A DNA stretch of 19,715 nt from Actinomortierella ambigua (lineage: Eukaryota > Mortierellomycota > Mortierellomycetes > Mortierellales > Mortierellaceae). Shown in pieces: positions 8,132 to 19,370 of this stretch. Within the stretch, counting starts at the first letter, position 1, and every line of letters starts with the position of its first letter. The stretch is from contig JAAAJB010000632.1 of the NCBI GenBank assembly GCA_016098155.1, positions 1 to 19,715 of the forward strand, written 5' to 3'. Under the pieces are notes generated by a model. That model made no database searches, was not told the DNA's origin, and saw only the letters and a program-made list of their open reading frames with translations. The position numbers were made by a program, and so were the translations under genes.

Positions 8132-11100
8132 CTAGGACTTTTGCAAAATGGTCGACTTGACTTCCTTGATCCGGTTGCTGAGACGCGTGAGCAAATCGTC
8201 GCGCTTACTGCTACTGCTGTGCGTGGTCATGATCGACGACACCGAGGCCATCGAGGCCGTACTACCGCGTCGCGACCGTGCCAAGCTCATGTGAATATCC
8301 TGGGCGAACGAGTAGTTGCTGTTGCTGTTGCTACTGTTGAGCACAACAGACGATGGAATCACCGGAACACCCTTGTTGCTGGATCCAAAGGCTGAAAGAA
8401 GTTGTTGCAGCTCAGGTCGTCGTGGCATGTTGTTGCCATTGGTTAGGTTGTTGCTGGGATAGGTGATCGGTGCTGGCATAGCAGCAGTCGTCGCCTTTGC
8501 CTGAAGGGCAAGACTGATCAGCGTCTTGGCTCGCTTGCCCCGTTCCTCCCCAGCATCCTCCGGTGCATTACGCTTGAGACCGCCAATGCTACGCGGCGAC
8601 CATCCGTTTTGCCGACGGTCATCCTCCTCGCCAAGCTCATCGTCCGACAGATCCACATCCAACTCTTCTATCCTCGATGCCGCCTCCGCCGTCGCCGCCG
8701 CCGCTGCAGCTGCGCGGCGAGCCTGCATTTGCTTCATGGTCTTGATAAAGTCCGCCCGATCGTCGTACTTGGCCACCCGCTCCATGACCTGCCCTTCCCA
8801 CTCGTGGACACTCTGGTCGGCCATTTTTTCGTACTGATGCACAAAGCCCTGCACGTCGACCTCGTCGCCCACCAACCAATGACTGAAAGCGAAGGGTTTG
8901 GGGCGAGCACTGACCCTAGAGTCATCTTGTCGTGCTACCCCACATTGCTCAAGGATAGCTTGCTGAACCCATTGCGAGATCGTGGAAGTCAATAGCTTTG
9001 TCACTTCAAAAATTGGCGTCCGATCTAACAATGATACCCCCCCCCCCCATTTCGTAACATAGAGTAAGTATTAGCAGTCTTTCAAAAGCCTACGTAACAA
9101 AGGCTGGAGTAAGGAGCCTCGATCAGTCAGAAAAAAGAAAAGCAGAGACAAAATAACCTACCCACTCGGCTACGCAAGATGGTGGCGCGGAGTTCATTTC
9201 GAAGATTCTTGAATGCCACTGCATTGACGGGGTCCTTGGCAACGCCACCAATGGTCGAGACGTAGCGATCCACATAGTCGCAAAATGATCTATCATGTTA
9301 TGAAAAGGAAAAGAAAAAAATGTGTTGGCACTTCTGTATGATTGAGAAATCGCCCAATGTAGATGCCAGATGAGCAATAAAAAAAAACACTTACTCCCGG
9401 GGATCAAGGTCAAATCCGATGTGCTCCAAGAAACGGCCGTGCACGACCACAGGCAGTCGAGCTGCGCGGACCAAATGGACAACGCCTTGCTTGACCTGTT
9501 GCTCTTGCTGTGCACCCTCTCTCAGTCCATCGCCTTTACCGGTGCTCTCCACAATGGCAGCAACATGGTCCAACAGCAGGTTAAAGTTCTTCACCGCCAG
9601 CTCCAGCGCCGACTCGACTGTCTGGACAAACAAGTTGGTACGAAGGGCATTTCCGTGACCGTTACTGCCGTTGCCTTCGTCCAGACCTGGTGGTTCGTTG
9701 TACTGATCATAGAACGCACTGTCAGCCTTATCAGCCTCGTACTGTGAATACATTGGCGCCTGCGAGACCGACATGCGTGCCAACGTTCCTTCGTAGTAGG
9801 GCTGAAAGTTGTTGAATAGCTCCTGCACCGCCGCTTGTGGGTCCTCCTCCACGATGCGAGACGCCTTGGCCAACCAGTCGAGCGAGCCTTCGATAAAGCG
9901 ACTCGGATTGGGCTCCTCCACCGTCATAAAGACTAGTTGGTACGCCAGAATCAACGAACCATTCTCTGCCGGCCCCACCATTTGATCCAGGCCTAGGTAT
10001 TCTGTCATCCGCGGCGACATGATCTCCCAAACGGTCTTGGATTGGCCCCACAGAACAAACACGATTGGCTGGCATACTTTTGGAAAGCACGACAAGAACG
10101 TGGTCAATCGCGAGTGCTCATGCTCCCAGTAAAGGCGGCTAATCGACGAGAGGTATGATTCAAAATAAAATGGGAGACAAAAAAATGTTAGCAATCACAA
10201 AATGTTTGGTCTGGACTCCTTTGTAGAGCGTACATAGTTTTCATATCGCCCGTCGTGACATTACATCAAGTCCTCTGTTGCTTCATCCTCTGTGAATGGG
10301 ATGCTGGAAAACATAAACAGGAAAGCCGACGTCTCGGCAATTGTGCTCTTGGACATCCGCAGAAGATCGGGCACGGAATGGTTGTCCGTGCCATAGACGA
10401 CGACATCCATGTCTCCTCCTCCATCTGTGGTCGCCTTGCTCGGATATTTGCTGTACAGCATCCGTGACTGACCTTGAATCTCCACCCCGAGCTTGGAGAA
10501 GATCCACTGTGCTCCCGTTTCTAGCACGCTGGGTGTATGAACGTGCAAGATCCATTGCCCTGTCCAACCATCAGTGTGCGGTAGCCGGTGATGATCGTGG
10601 ATGCTTTGATGCTGTCCATTCTTTAGAGAGACAGAGTGTGTTGCCTGCCAGCCCTTTTGAACAATCGATGGTACATCCAATGCCGCCCATCGCTCACGCT
10701 TCGGCGCCGACAGCATCTTAAACTGCTGCACCATTGCTTGGTCCGCATCGCCGACCTCTTTGATCTTCTCCGCACGCAACTGTTGTTGTCGCTGCCATGT
10801 CGCTAGTACAAGTGCCTTGACACCGTCGGTTCCACCATCACCGCCACTGACTCCACGACTGGAGGATGCTGCCATCTTCGTTGCTGTTGCCTTTGTCGAC
10901 GTCGCAGCTATTGTTGAGGCTGATGTGGATGATGATTCTAATAGTCCAGAGTGTGCCACACCGGCGACGGCTCCTGCTCCTCTTCCTCCGCTGCTGCCAT
11001 ACCGCCTCATCGCCCGTCGCTGTTCCTCCTGGTACGTCATCAGCTGGGTCCGAGCCGGGTCCTCGCCCAGGCCAGCGCGACTGCTCATTGCCTGGACGTT

Positions 11101-14100
11101 CTGCATGAACGACCGTTGTCGACGCTGGAGTTCCAGCTTTCGTTGCCTGGCAGCCTCTGTAAACCGTTTCCAGCGTCCAACGACCCATTGTGATAGCTCG
11201 TGTTCCCGCCAGACCTCGGCCACAATCTCGCTCACCAACAACCGAACGCCATAATCGACCGTCCGCTCTCGAAGCGCTTGCGCTCCCTGGCGGATCCGTT
11301 GTTGTCGTAACCGGTTCTGCGCCATCGACCGCTCCAGTCGTTCGTCATGCTGTGCCTCCACCACCATCGTCCGTACAAAACCCGACAAGGCCATTTGGAT
11401 CAGGTCATCCAAAACCTGCTGCACGACCGTCGAACGTGGGTAGATGATCCCGGATCTTGCCACCACACGCGTTTCGTCACTCTTGGGCTTCTCCGGGACA
11501 ACTGCAAGACGAGGAAGAGGTGGTGGTGCTGGTGTTGAAGATGATGCTGAAAACATGACAGGTTGCGCTGGCTGGCTCTGTGGGGCTGCGGGCATTCCTG
11601 AATATGGAGCGGATGACGCCAATCCTAGATTCGGGGGTCGGAAAGAAAACGTAGAAGGGCCTGCTGGAAGCGTTGTCAAAGGCATCTGGAATCCGGATAC
11701 TGATGCTGAGGGCAGTGCTGGTGCTGAAGCCGGTACTGAAGTTGATATTAATGTTGATGTTGATGTCATTGGACCACCAAACGATAGAGTCGGCTGAGCA
11801 TTCGGGAAGGCCGAGATACTGAATGCAGATCGTTCTCCCTGAGGTGGTTGAATTGCTGCTGCAGTTGTGGTTGTTGCGAACGCCGGTGTTGAATTGAATG
11901 GTGTTGAGGATGTATTCTGGAACGGTAGGATCGAAGGCCCCCCCGAAGCTGAAGCTTGTGGCGGTGCTGCAGCAGCAGCAGGGGCTGCTGCTGATGGGAC
12001 GCCAAAGTTGAAGATTGGAGCTGCTGTAGGCTGTTTCGGTGCAGGAGGTTGGAGCGAAGCTGGGGATGCTGAGGAGGAAGGTGTAGGTTTGGTTGCCGGT
12101 CTTTGGATTGTGAAGGCGGATGACGATGCAGGCTGTGTAGCATGCCCAAACACAGCGGTCGGTGCCTGGAAGGAGGTGGTAGATGAGGCTGCCAAAGGTT
12201 GGGTAACAATGCCAACCCCAGGTGAGAAAGAGAGGGCTGTAGGGTTGAGTCGCATAAGCCCAGGGTGAGCAGATGGCACTGCTGCTGGTCTCCCGATGGT
12301 CTTGGCGCCCTTCACCCTAGGTGGCGGAGCTTCGCCGTAGATGATCTGTGTCGCTGTCCATCCTGCACGTTTTGCCTCCACTATCCGGACGTTCCTATGC
12401 TGCTTCAGCGGTATGGTGCTCTCTAAAGGAACGGATAAGCGAAATGTGATGTGAGTTCACTTTGCAAGTTACCATGAACTTCATCCAAAAAAAATTGTCT
12501 CATGGCGAAAAGCCTCACTCACCTTGGAAAATAAACTGGCGTGTTATCGGATCGCGGCGGCCAAAAATGACCATGGGCCGGCCTTTGCTCATGTCCACCT
12601 CGAGTCCGTACTCTTGACAGTTGGTTATACATTCGTTCAAGTCGTCAAAGCCTAACGTTTTGACCAGCTCTTCCGCCGGGTAGCCGCCATGCATCTCCAG
12701 GAAGGCTTTGTTCATTGCCTTCAGGGCGCCCTTGCGGATGTCGACAAAGCTGACTTCCAGTAAACAGGCAAAGAGGTAGGATGTGGATGTACTGGCAATC
12801 ATTTTGAAGAATTGACTGTAAAAGTTGGGTGAAGCCTCTGACTGAACTTTGCCTCGCCGCATAAAGTCGTTGTTCCTTCGTGTCATGTACTGAATCTCGG
12901 TCGCAATCCTGATAAATGGATCTTTGAAGAGGTGATGTGGGAGATGCTGTGCCTGGCGAAGCATGTCTGGATCGTGAAGATGGCTCAAGATGTGGTATGC
13001 TCGGAACTCGGCCTCATTCTCGCACATGATGTTTTCGGATCGTAGATCATCGTAAAACTCTTGCAAACTCGTCAGTACTAGTCGGGTTTGGATTCAAAAA
13101 AAATGCAAAGAGAGGCACAGGTTGTAAGTATAGAAATTTGTTGCTCGCCTTCCCGAGTGCTCCTTCGCTCATTACCACAAGGTCCTTCTGCTGTGCTAGC
13201 CATACCTTTCCTGAGCTGCTCCATTTCTTGCTGTTGAGAGAACCTTTCTCCTTCCTCTTCGCAGAGCTGGTGAAGACAGAGAATGTGATAGCGTGCAATG
13301 ATCTCATGAGCCTTCACTGCCTCGACGCCACGGTTGTTCTGAAGGGTGAAATCCTGTCGGATCGATCTTGTTCGATCTCGGATGAAGGAATGTGAGTCCA
13401 TCAAATCTCTCTCGTCAATTACGTTTTGCACGAGGTAGGCAAGCGACGACTATGGGGTTTGAAGGCAGATGCAAGGACACTATATAGATTAGCATACTGC
13501 TCCACGTCACTTGTAGTTGACTACCAAATACTTTGTATTCCATGGTTTTTTTTTTGTATTCTTACCAAGAGGACATGAGGAGGACGGACATCTGACGGAA
13601 GTGGCTGATCAGCCCCTGCTGCTGGTCGTGCAAAAGCCTTTACTGCTCGAGAATGGTCAACCGACTCTGTACCAGGGATCTAGAAATCCATGGAGTTGCA
13701 AGGGAAAAGTGGTCATATCCCGTAAGAAAGTGAAGTTGTCGGTTGAAAAGCAAATCGAATGAGACTGTCTTGCTCTTCTTTTCTATAACATGATGCTGGG
13801 CGAACCTTCTCAAACCTCTCCAGCGACTGCTGATACTCTCGTTCGTGTCGTTCAAATTCTGGGCACATGTCGAGACAGGTGCCAACAAACTGAATGGCGT
13901 CCTCTAGTCGACGAGGTTTGTCGGGATCAGGGATTGTACCTGATCGGATTGCCTGCTCCCGTTCCACGACTCTTCTTTCTTTGAGCTAATTGATAGTTGG
14001 ATACAAAAGGTAACAGGCGAGTCAGTTTTTTTTTTTGTTTTGATCTGCAGCAATAGCTTGTGATATTGACCAAATGAAGAGTGCGCCCAGCATTACCTCC

Positions 14101-15077
14101 TCGTAGCGGTTGCCCATCGGAACCGCGTTGAATCTGACAAGACGACTGTCGGCATCCTCCTGGTTGAAAATGGAAGATGTATCCTTTGTGTTTTTGACAT
14201 TATTGCCATTTGGTGCTCGTCCTGAGAAGGTCGTTCCCGATTTGAAGGAAGATGATCCGCCGTCGGTGCTGCCCAAAGTCGAAAATGCACCAGTACCTCC
14301 ATCGCCACCACTGATGTTGTTATTCAGGTTGCTTGAAGTCGAGAATGCAGACGGTGTCCCTGAGCCAAACACATTCTGTGTGCCGGATGTTGATAGAGAA
14401 ACGCCGTTGCCGCTGCTGCCGCCAAAACCATTACCACCACCACCACCACCAAAGGCGCTGAATGTTGTCCCTGCTGCTGCTGCTGTTTCAGAAGCAAACG
14501 AAGACGACGCATTATTACTACCAAAGGCGTTGCCTTCACTTGCGGCGGTCGTCCACGCGGTGGTGGTGGTATGATTGGTCTCCATAGCGTTTTGTGCATC
14601 CCCTGCGCGCCACTGTAAGGAACGAGACGGATGCCCTTGTTTGAGACCACGTGAGGAAGAAGCAGCATTGGTGGTTGCATGGTGGTTGAAGCTGTTGCTA
14701 GACCACTGATCATGGCTGGCATGGGATCCACCACGACCGACATTAGATGCTCCCCCGCGTCCTCGACCACGCGAAGATGCGAACCCTGGTTGTGGCTGAT
14801 GGTCGGATGTGTCCATGTCCTGGTCATTCATGCCTCCTCCTCCACCACCACCGCTGCTAGCATGCTGGAGCCCAGGAGCGATGTAGGTCTTGTTGGTGAA
14901 CCCACCGCGTCCACCTCGAAAGCTGTTGGGGCCAGCACCGCGTGCTCGGCCAGAGTAGCCTCCGCGAAACGAGGAGGGCGACGAGGAGATGTTGGCAGGA
15001 TTGGTGTTTGCCTGGCTTTCGAATGCGCTTGCTCCTTGGCCGAATGCAGAGGTGGGCTGCTGGCCGCCAAAGTTCAT
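8132..15077 (-). CDS. SAC3: SAC3/GANP family (MCM3AP-like) mRNA-export scaffold, nine exons, 1998 aa
   Basis: Exons (minus strand): 15077-14097, 13985-13806, 13679-13566, 13449-13206, 13077-12523, 12422-10265, 10138-9395, 9289-9162, 9024-8132. All eight GT-AG introns are 100-137 nt, every junction keeps frame, and the CDS is 5997 nt. The start is the first in-frame ATG (A at -3). Order: FG and RGG repeats (1-327; RGGRGG, NAFG, SAFG); the SAC3 domain (about 335-705) with its signature IPDPDKPRRLEDAI and VGTCLDMCPEFERHERE, then VDHSRAVKAFARPAAG; a low-complexity FG/Ala/Pro region (735-1000); a charged helical region like the centrin/Cdc31-binding CID (about 1005-1135); a GANP-like C-terminal half (about 1275-1998) with a poly-Ala/acidic stretch, a bipartite NLS (KR at 1852, KRAK at 1865) and a terminal helix. 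Expected role: TREX-2 scaffold at nuclear pores coupling transcription to mRNA export. Length is close to animal GANP and longer than yeast Sac3. The gene symbol names the family. Confidence 0.92.
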
Positions 15078-15966
15078 GATGGCAGCAGGGTATGTGTATG
15101 AGTGAGTGGGAGAGATGGACAAGAGGAGAGGGGTGGAGTACTCTTTTTTTTTCGTGGTTGATCAGTCAGAGTGTTGTCGGCAATGCATGTAGGGTACGAC
15201 AGAAAGAGTCCAAGCGGGGAAGGAGAGGATGAGGAGAGAAAGGGAAGGGAGGGAGGCAGGCAGAGGAGGCAGCCCAGCAGAGAATGAAAGAGAGAGAGAG
15301 TGTGTGTGTGACAGAAGGAGTAGCTGGAACTGACAAAAGGTGCAAGGCAAGGCCAAAAAGGCACAGCAGAAAGAGAGAACAAAGGACGCGGCGAGTCGTT
15401 CTTTCTCCTCCCCTCCCTTCTCCCTGTTAGCAGAATAATTGCGGTCCTGCCATGAATGCTAAGCCACACGAACGTGCCCCTGCAGGCTGCAACCGACCGA
15501 CCGACCGACCGACACCATTATTGAGAGAATGCTCCTGACCCACCAACCTACTTTGTGGTGCCCTGGGTGACCCGTCATAGCGCGACTAGCATACTGCAAT
15601 GTGTGCAATCTTGAACAACTGGTCCATTTGGTTCGGCTGTGTCGTTTGAGTTATTCGCTCTCCAGGTCACCGATAAGATCATTCAGAGTCCTGTATAGAT
15701 CCATACACTTTGTGTGGATATGGAGTTGTCCCTGGTCCTTGACAGTGCGAGCCTACACAATCGTATCACAGTAATACTTGTCGAAAATGAAGGGCGTTAG
15801 CTGATGAGCTCGATCGCTGTGTTGAAAAGCCTCTCCTGCTCAAGATAAAGGATGAGAAACACCAGTGGTACGACAGTGACTGTTCCGCTGATGGGCAAAG
15901 AGGGAGGAAAGGGTCGACATTGGGCATCGCATCAGCCTTAAACACGCACACATTCTTTCATTCGAC
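15078..15966. promoter_or_regulatory. Divergent promoter region between GANP-like and CobW genes
   Basis: 889 bp separate two head-to-head start codons. The GANP-proximal 350 bp is strongly purine-rich on plus (pyrimidine-rich on the GANP sense strand), including a (GA)n(GT)n run at about 15291-15310. A tetranucleotide (ACCG)n microsatellite of about 5.5 units lies at 15492-15513. No canonical TATA box is evident for either gene, and no coding frame looks real. Confidence 0.5.
15492..15513 (+). repeat. (ACCG)n microsatellite
   Basis: Five perfect ACCG units plus AC in the shared promoter region. Confidence 0.8.
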
Positions 15967-17445
15967 ATGCATGACAAAACGGTCCCCATCACCGTCTTCA
16001 CAGGGTTCCTAGGCTCAGGGAAGACGGTATGAAAGAATATAATATCCCATCTGCTCTACATGCGGCGTCGATATATATATTTTTCCCCTCTTCCTTCGTA
16101 TTCCTGATACACCTTTGATTGCCCCTTCCCCTTTTTTTCTTTCCCTTGACCGCATCACTGATGGCGGCTGATAGACAGTCATTCTTGGCCTGCTCAAGGA
16201 CTTGCCCACAGACTACAAGGTATGCCTGCTCAAGAATGAGTTTGGCGATGTTGCTGGTAAGCTTGACAATGGCCTTGCACAATATCTGTCGACAATGCTG
16301 AGGATGTCCCTTCTACTGTCACTCACCCTCTTCTTCATCTTTTCCAGTGGATAGCGAGCTCGCAAAGGAGGGCAACATTGAGGTCCAAGAGATGCTGAAC
16401 GGATGCATGTGCTGTGTCCTGATCGGTCAGATGAAGCTCGGTCTCTTGGAGATCAAGGAGAAATACAATCCTGACCGCATCATCATCGAGACGAGCGGAT
16501 CTGCATTTCCTGGTATGACGAGGAAAGAGTCAGAGGCAGACTGAAACAGGAGTGTGTCGCCCCGGGGCCACAGCCCATCCCCGCACCTCCCCAATTGAAA
16601 GGAATGTCTGGTTCAGCCAGCATCGATGAATTCTGACATCTCTTTCACACTTTTAAAAAAACCCCCAATCAATAGCACCCATTGCATGGCAGATCCGACA
16701 GATGAAGGACGACGGTTTTGTGCTCGACTCGATTGTTACTGTCATTGACTGCGTCAACTTTGAGGGCTACGAGGATGTCAGTTACACCGCCAAGCTTCAG
16801 GCCCAATACACCGACCTCATCCTCCTCAACAAACACGAGCTTGTCTCTGAACGCGACATGGACCGTGTCATCGACCGCGTCAACGACCTCAACACGGATA
16901 CGCCCAAGGTACTCTGCCACAAGGACGGTGGCGTCTCGCCCGATCTCATGTTTGGCATTGACACCAAGCTTTTCCAGCTTGAGCAGCAGCAACACCCAGA
17001 CCACTCTGACAAGGTCAACAAGGAGCACGCCGAGAATGGCGGTCACGATCATCACGACAACGAGGTCGATCTGGTCCAGGTCCTCATCTCTGGCGATGGA
17101 AAGGCTGCACATGCCCTGTCATCCAGACCAAAGTTTGAGGCGTTCCTAAAGATACTGGACAAGGAGAGCGTCTATCGCCTCAAGGGCCTTGTCCGACTCA
17201 CTGATCTGGAAGCCGACAGTTCGAGCGACCAGCCCTCAGAGGGAACCCTATGCATCGTCAACCACGCCTTTGGGCGATGGACCATCACACCTATTGAGCG
17301 AGACCTGTCAGGCGAGCTTGATAAGCAACATGTGCAAGTGAAGATTACGACCATGGGCATTGGCCTGTATGGCTACAAGACCAAGATTCAGGAAGCCTTT
17401 GGAGCGTCTGATAGTGAGGTGACCTCACACTGGGCACATCGATAA
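15967..17445 (+). CDS. COG0523/CobW-family metallochaperone GTPase, four exons, 358 aa
   Basis: Exons 15967-16026, 16175-16256, 16348-16512 and 16676-17445 join in frame (introns 148, 91 and 163 nt; CDS 1077 nt). The G-domain shows Walker A GFLGSGKT (13-20, followed by T21), EFGD (42-45), the family metal-binding CxCC as GCMCC (66-70), IIIETSG (92-98, normally ETTG), VIDCVNF near 127 and NKHE (154-157) where NKxD is usual for guanine recognition. A His/Asp-rich loop (about 203-234, six His) precedes the CobW C-terminal domain (KGLVRL onward, about 275-350). COG0523 proteins are cytosolic GTPases delivering metals such as zinc or cobalt to client proteins. The metal and client cannot be told from sequence. 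The subfamily may differ from ZNG1, since the residues after CxCC (VLIGQM) and the NKHE motif are atypical. The first intron falls inside the P-loop, so no single long frame shows the Walker A motif. Confidence 0.9.
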
Positions 17446-18666
17446 ATCTGCTTCTCTACTTTTCCTCCTTCCCCCCCCCCCCGTCGCCACACCTCACCTT
17501 CGATATAGAGCAGCTTGAATACACTGATAGAGAGGACTCTCGGTGCTTTTAGAGGGGGTTTCAAGGGCCAAAGTGACCAGATGCTTGCATCGGCGCGACC
17601 CTAATTCCCATATCCAAAAATTTGGGCACTTACTTGAATTTGACCACGACTGGTACGCGTTTTGTTTACATCGCCTGACACATCACACTCTGTGTTGTAG
17701 ACATGTGTGCATGTCGCTTTGAAAACCATACTTATGGAAATACGCCGCGAATTCATCGTGTGAAAGGGATATTCTGTAGTCCATCCCAATTGACAGTGGC
17801 TGAAATGGATGGAGGGGAGAGCCGCCAAGCCAAATTTTGGACCCCTAAATATATCATATCTGATACGCTTTTCCTCTGAGGAACTGTGGGGTAAAAATTA
17901 AGAATTGCTCTCTGTTGATCGAAAGAGATATTATGGTGAACGTCCCTTTGGGAGTTTTCGATCTTTGCTTGGGCTGTTGTTGACCTTGACCATTGCGTCG
18001 TGGCATATTCTCACCCACCCACAGGTTGGGCTGTTGCTTGTTTTGTGTGACATCCCGTCATTTACCTCCGCAACTCTATTTTTTTTTTTTTTTCAGTGTA
18101 TCGCCAAAATTTCTTTCCAACAGGAGGCAAGTCTGCTGGCAGACCCCTCTTTCTCAAGGGTGGATAACGATGGAGTTATCACTGTGATGACCAAAACGGA
18201 GGAAGGGAGGAGTCCGGTCCCAAGCAGCTGTCTGTGAGAGAGGAGAACGATGGGCAACCCCCACCATTACCGACCCCTATCTTTCCACCTATCGTACTAT
18301 TGACAAGGAGAAAACGGGTAGCATCTGACTCTGCTTCTGCTGCTGTATTGTGTCGCTGCGTTGCTGTGCTGCCACGTATTCCGCCCCTGTTACATAGTTC
18401 ATTTTGTAAGCCCAGTATTTGAGTTTGGTATTGTATCCGCATCTCATCCTTGGAGGAGGAGAGCGAAGGGAAGAGTCGAAGATATGTCACTCTGATCATA
18501 TGGTATCACTCATCAATCTACTCTTGTCGACTTTTTTTGGCTGACGAAAAAAAGCCCACGTAGTAAAAATCTCTTGCTCTATCGCTTCCAAAGGATATCC
18601 GAGCTTTGAGCCAATGAGGGAGGGGGAATGGGTCGCCTTCATTTTCAAAACGCCATAATCCTCTAG
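17446..18666. other. Intergenic, no gene seen
   Basis: Contains a C12 run (17471-17482) just after the CobW stop and a pyrimidine/T16 tract near 18079-18094. Open frames up to about 110 codons on both strands (17905-18237 plus, 18499-18179 minus) lack coding character and depend on homopolymers. The last 120 bp belong to the promoter of the next gene. Confidence 0.45.
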
Positions 18667-18674
18667 AATAAAAG
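18667..18674 (+). promoter_or_regulatory. TATA-like element of the 18783 gene
   Basis: AATAAAAG lies about 115 nt before the start codon and is followed by a CA-rich, ATG-free leader (repeats of cacaca, ccaaccaacc) running to the start context tcaaccATG, as in strongly expressed fungal genes. Confidence 0.4.
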
Positions 18675-18782
18675 CATTGCAATCGCCCATTCTCCTCACA
18701 CACAATCCGTACGCTACATATCCACAAACAGACACACATTCACACATACACCACCATCCAACCAACCATCTATCAGTCAACC

Positions 18783-19370
18783 ATGCAGGTCACTCTAAAG
18801 TTCCCTTTGCTCGCCGCTGCTATCCTCGCCGGCACCAACGCCGCTCCTCTCGGTGGCATGAACCGCACATATTCCCCCACCTACTACGCGGACGATGCCG
18901 AGATCGCGACACGCTTCTTCCAGGACTGTCTTCCTGACACGATGCAGATCACTCCTTTGCCGCACGGTGCGACCGAGTACTCGTGCCAGAAGCCACGCGC
19001 GGTCACCACGCCGCTGCAGCACCACTTTGGAACGACGCTGTTTGCAGCGACGACCAACGGTGGTGACATCTCGAACGAAGGGTGGTACCCGGTCAATGAC
19101 GGCAGCAATGCGGAGGAGAGCAAGGTTCGGGTGTTTGGGTACCGATTCGCAGGCCACGTCCGCAACGATGAGGGCCAGTTCAAGGCAATTGTGTACCCAT
19201 CAAAGAAGTCGTATGACGAGGTGGAAGTGTTGCCGAGGGAGTGTACGAGTGATGGCCATTTCTGCTTTGATTTGTTTGAGTGGCTGTGCTGGTTCAACTA
19301 TGCGAACCGTTCCTATCAGCGGTTTTGTCCAGATCTGAATGTGGTCCAGCTCTCGCTCAATGCATACTAA
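18783..19370 (+). CDS. Small cysteine-rich secreted protein, unrecognised
   Basis: An intronless 195-codon gene. Residues 1-20 form a textbook signal peptide (MQVTLKFPLLAAAILAGTNA) with likely cleavage around Ala20/Ala21. The mature protein of about 175 residues has six cysteines (49, 68, 154, 161, 169, 182), the last four clustered in an aromatic C-terminal segment (CFDLFEWLCWFNY). Sequons are at Asn27 and Asn175. Third codon positions are G/C-rich, unlike flanking DNA, indicating selection. No catalytic motif or known fold is recognised; size and cysteines would also fit an effector-like or cell-surface protein, which is inference. A TATA-like box lies upstream and AATAAA at 19498 downstream. 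Confidence 0.85.
   Translation: MQVTLKFPLLAAAILAGTNAAPLGGMNRTYSPTYYADDAEIATRFFQDCLPDTMQITPLPHGATEYSCQKPRAVTTPLQHHFGTTLFAATTNGGDISNEGWYPVNDGSNAEESKVRVFGYRFAGHVRNDEGQFKAIVYPSKKSYDEVEVLPRECTSDGHFCFDLFEWLCWFNYANRSYQRFCPDLNVVQLSLNAY

Noticed and set aside
8093..8995. Plus-strand open frames opposite GANP exon 9
   Set aside because: Antisense shadows; the minus strand is in frame with eight upstream exons.
10760..11254. Plus-strand open frames of up to 164 codons opposite GANP exon 6
   Set aside because: Shadows of the G/C-rich minus-strand coding exon, whose frame carries the family motifs and fits the splice phases.
15077..15122. Upstream start of the GANP-like protein at 15122
   Set aside because: The codon there is TTG; the first in-frame ATG is at 15077 with A at -3.
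17905..18237. 110-codon plus-strand open frame after the CobW gene
   Set aside because: It runs through a T16 tract (FFFFFF), has no motifs, and lacks coding composition.
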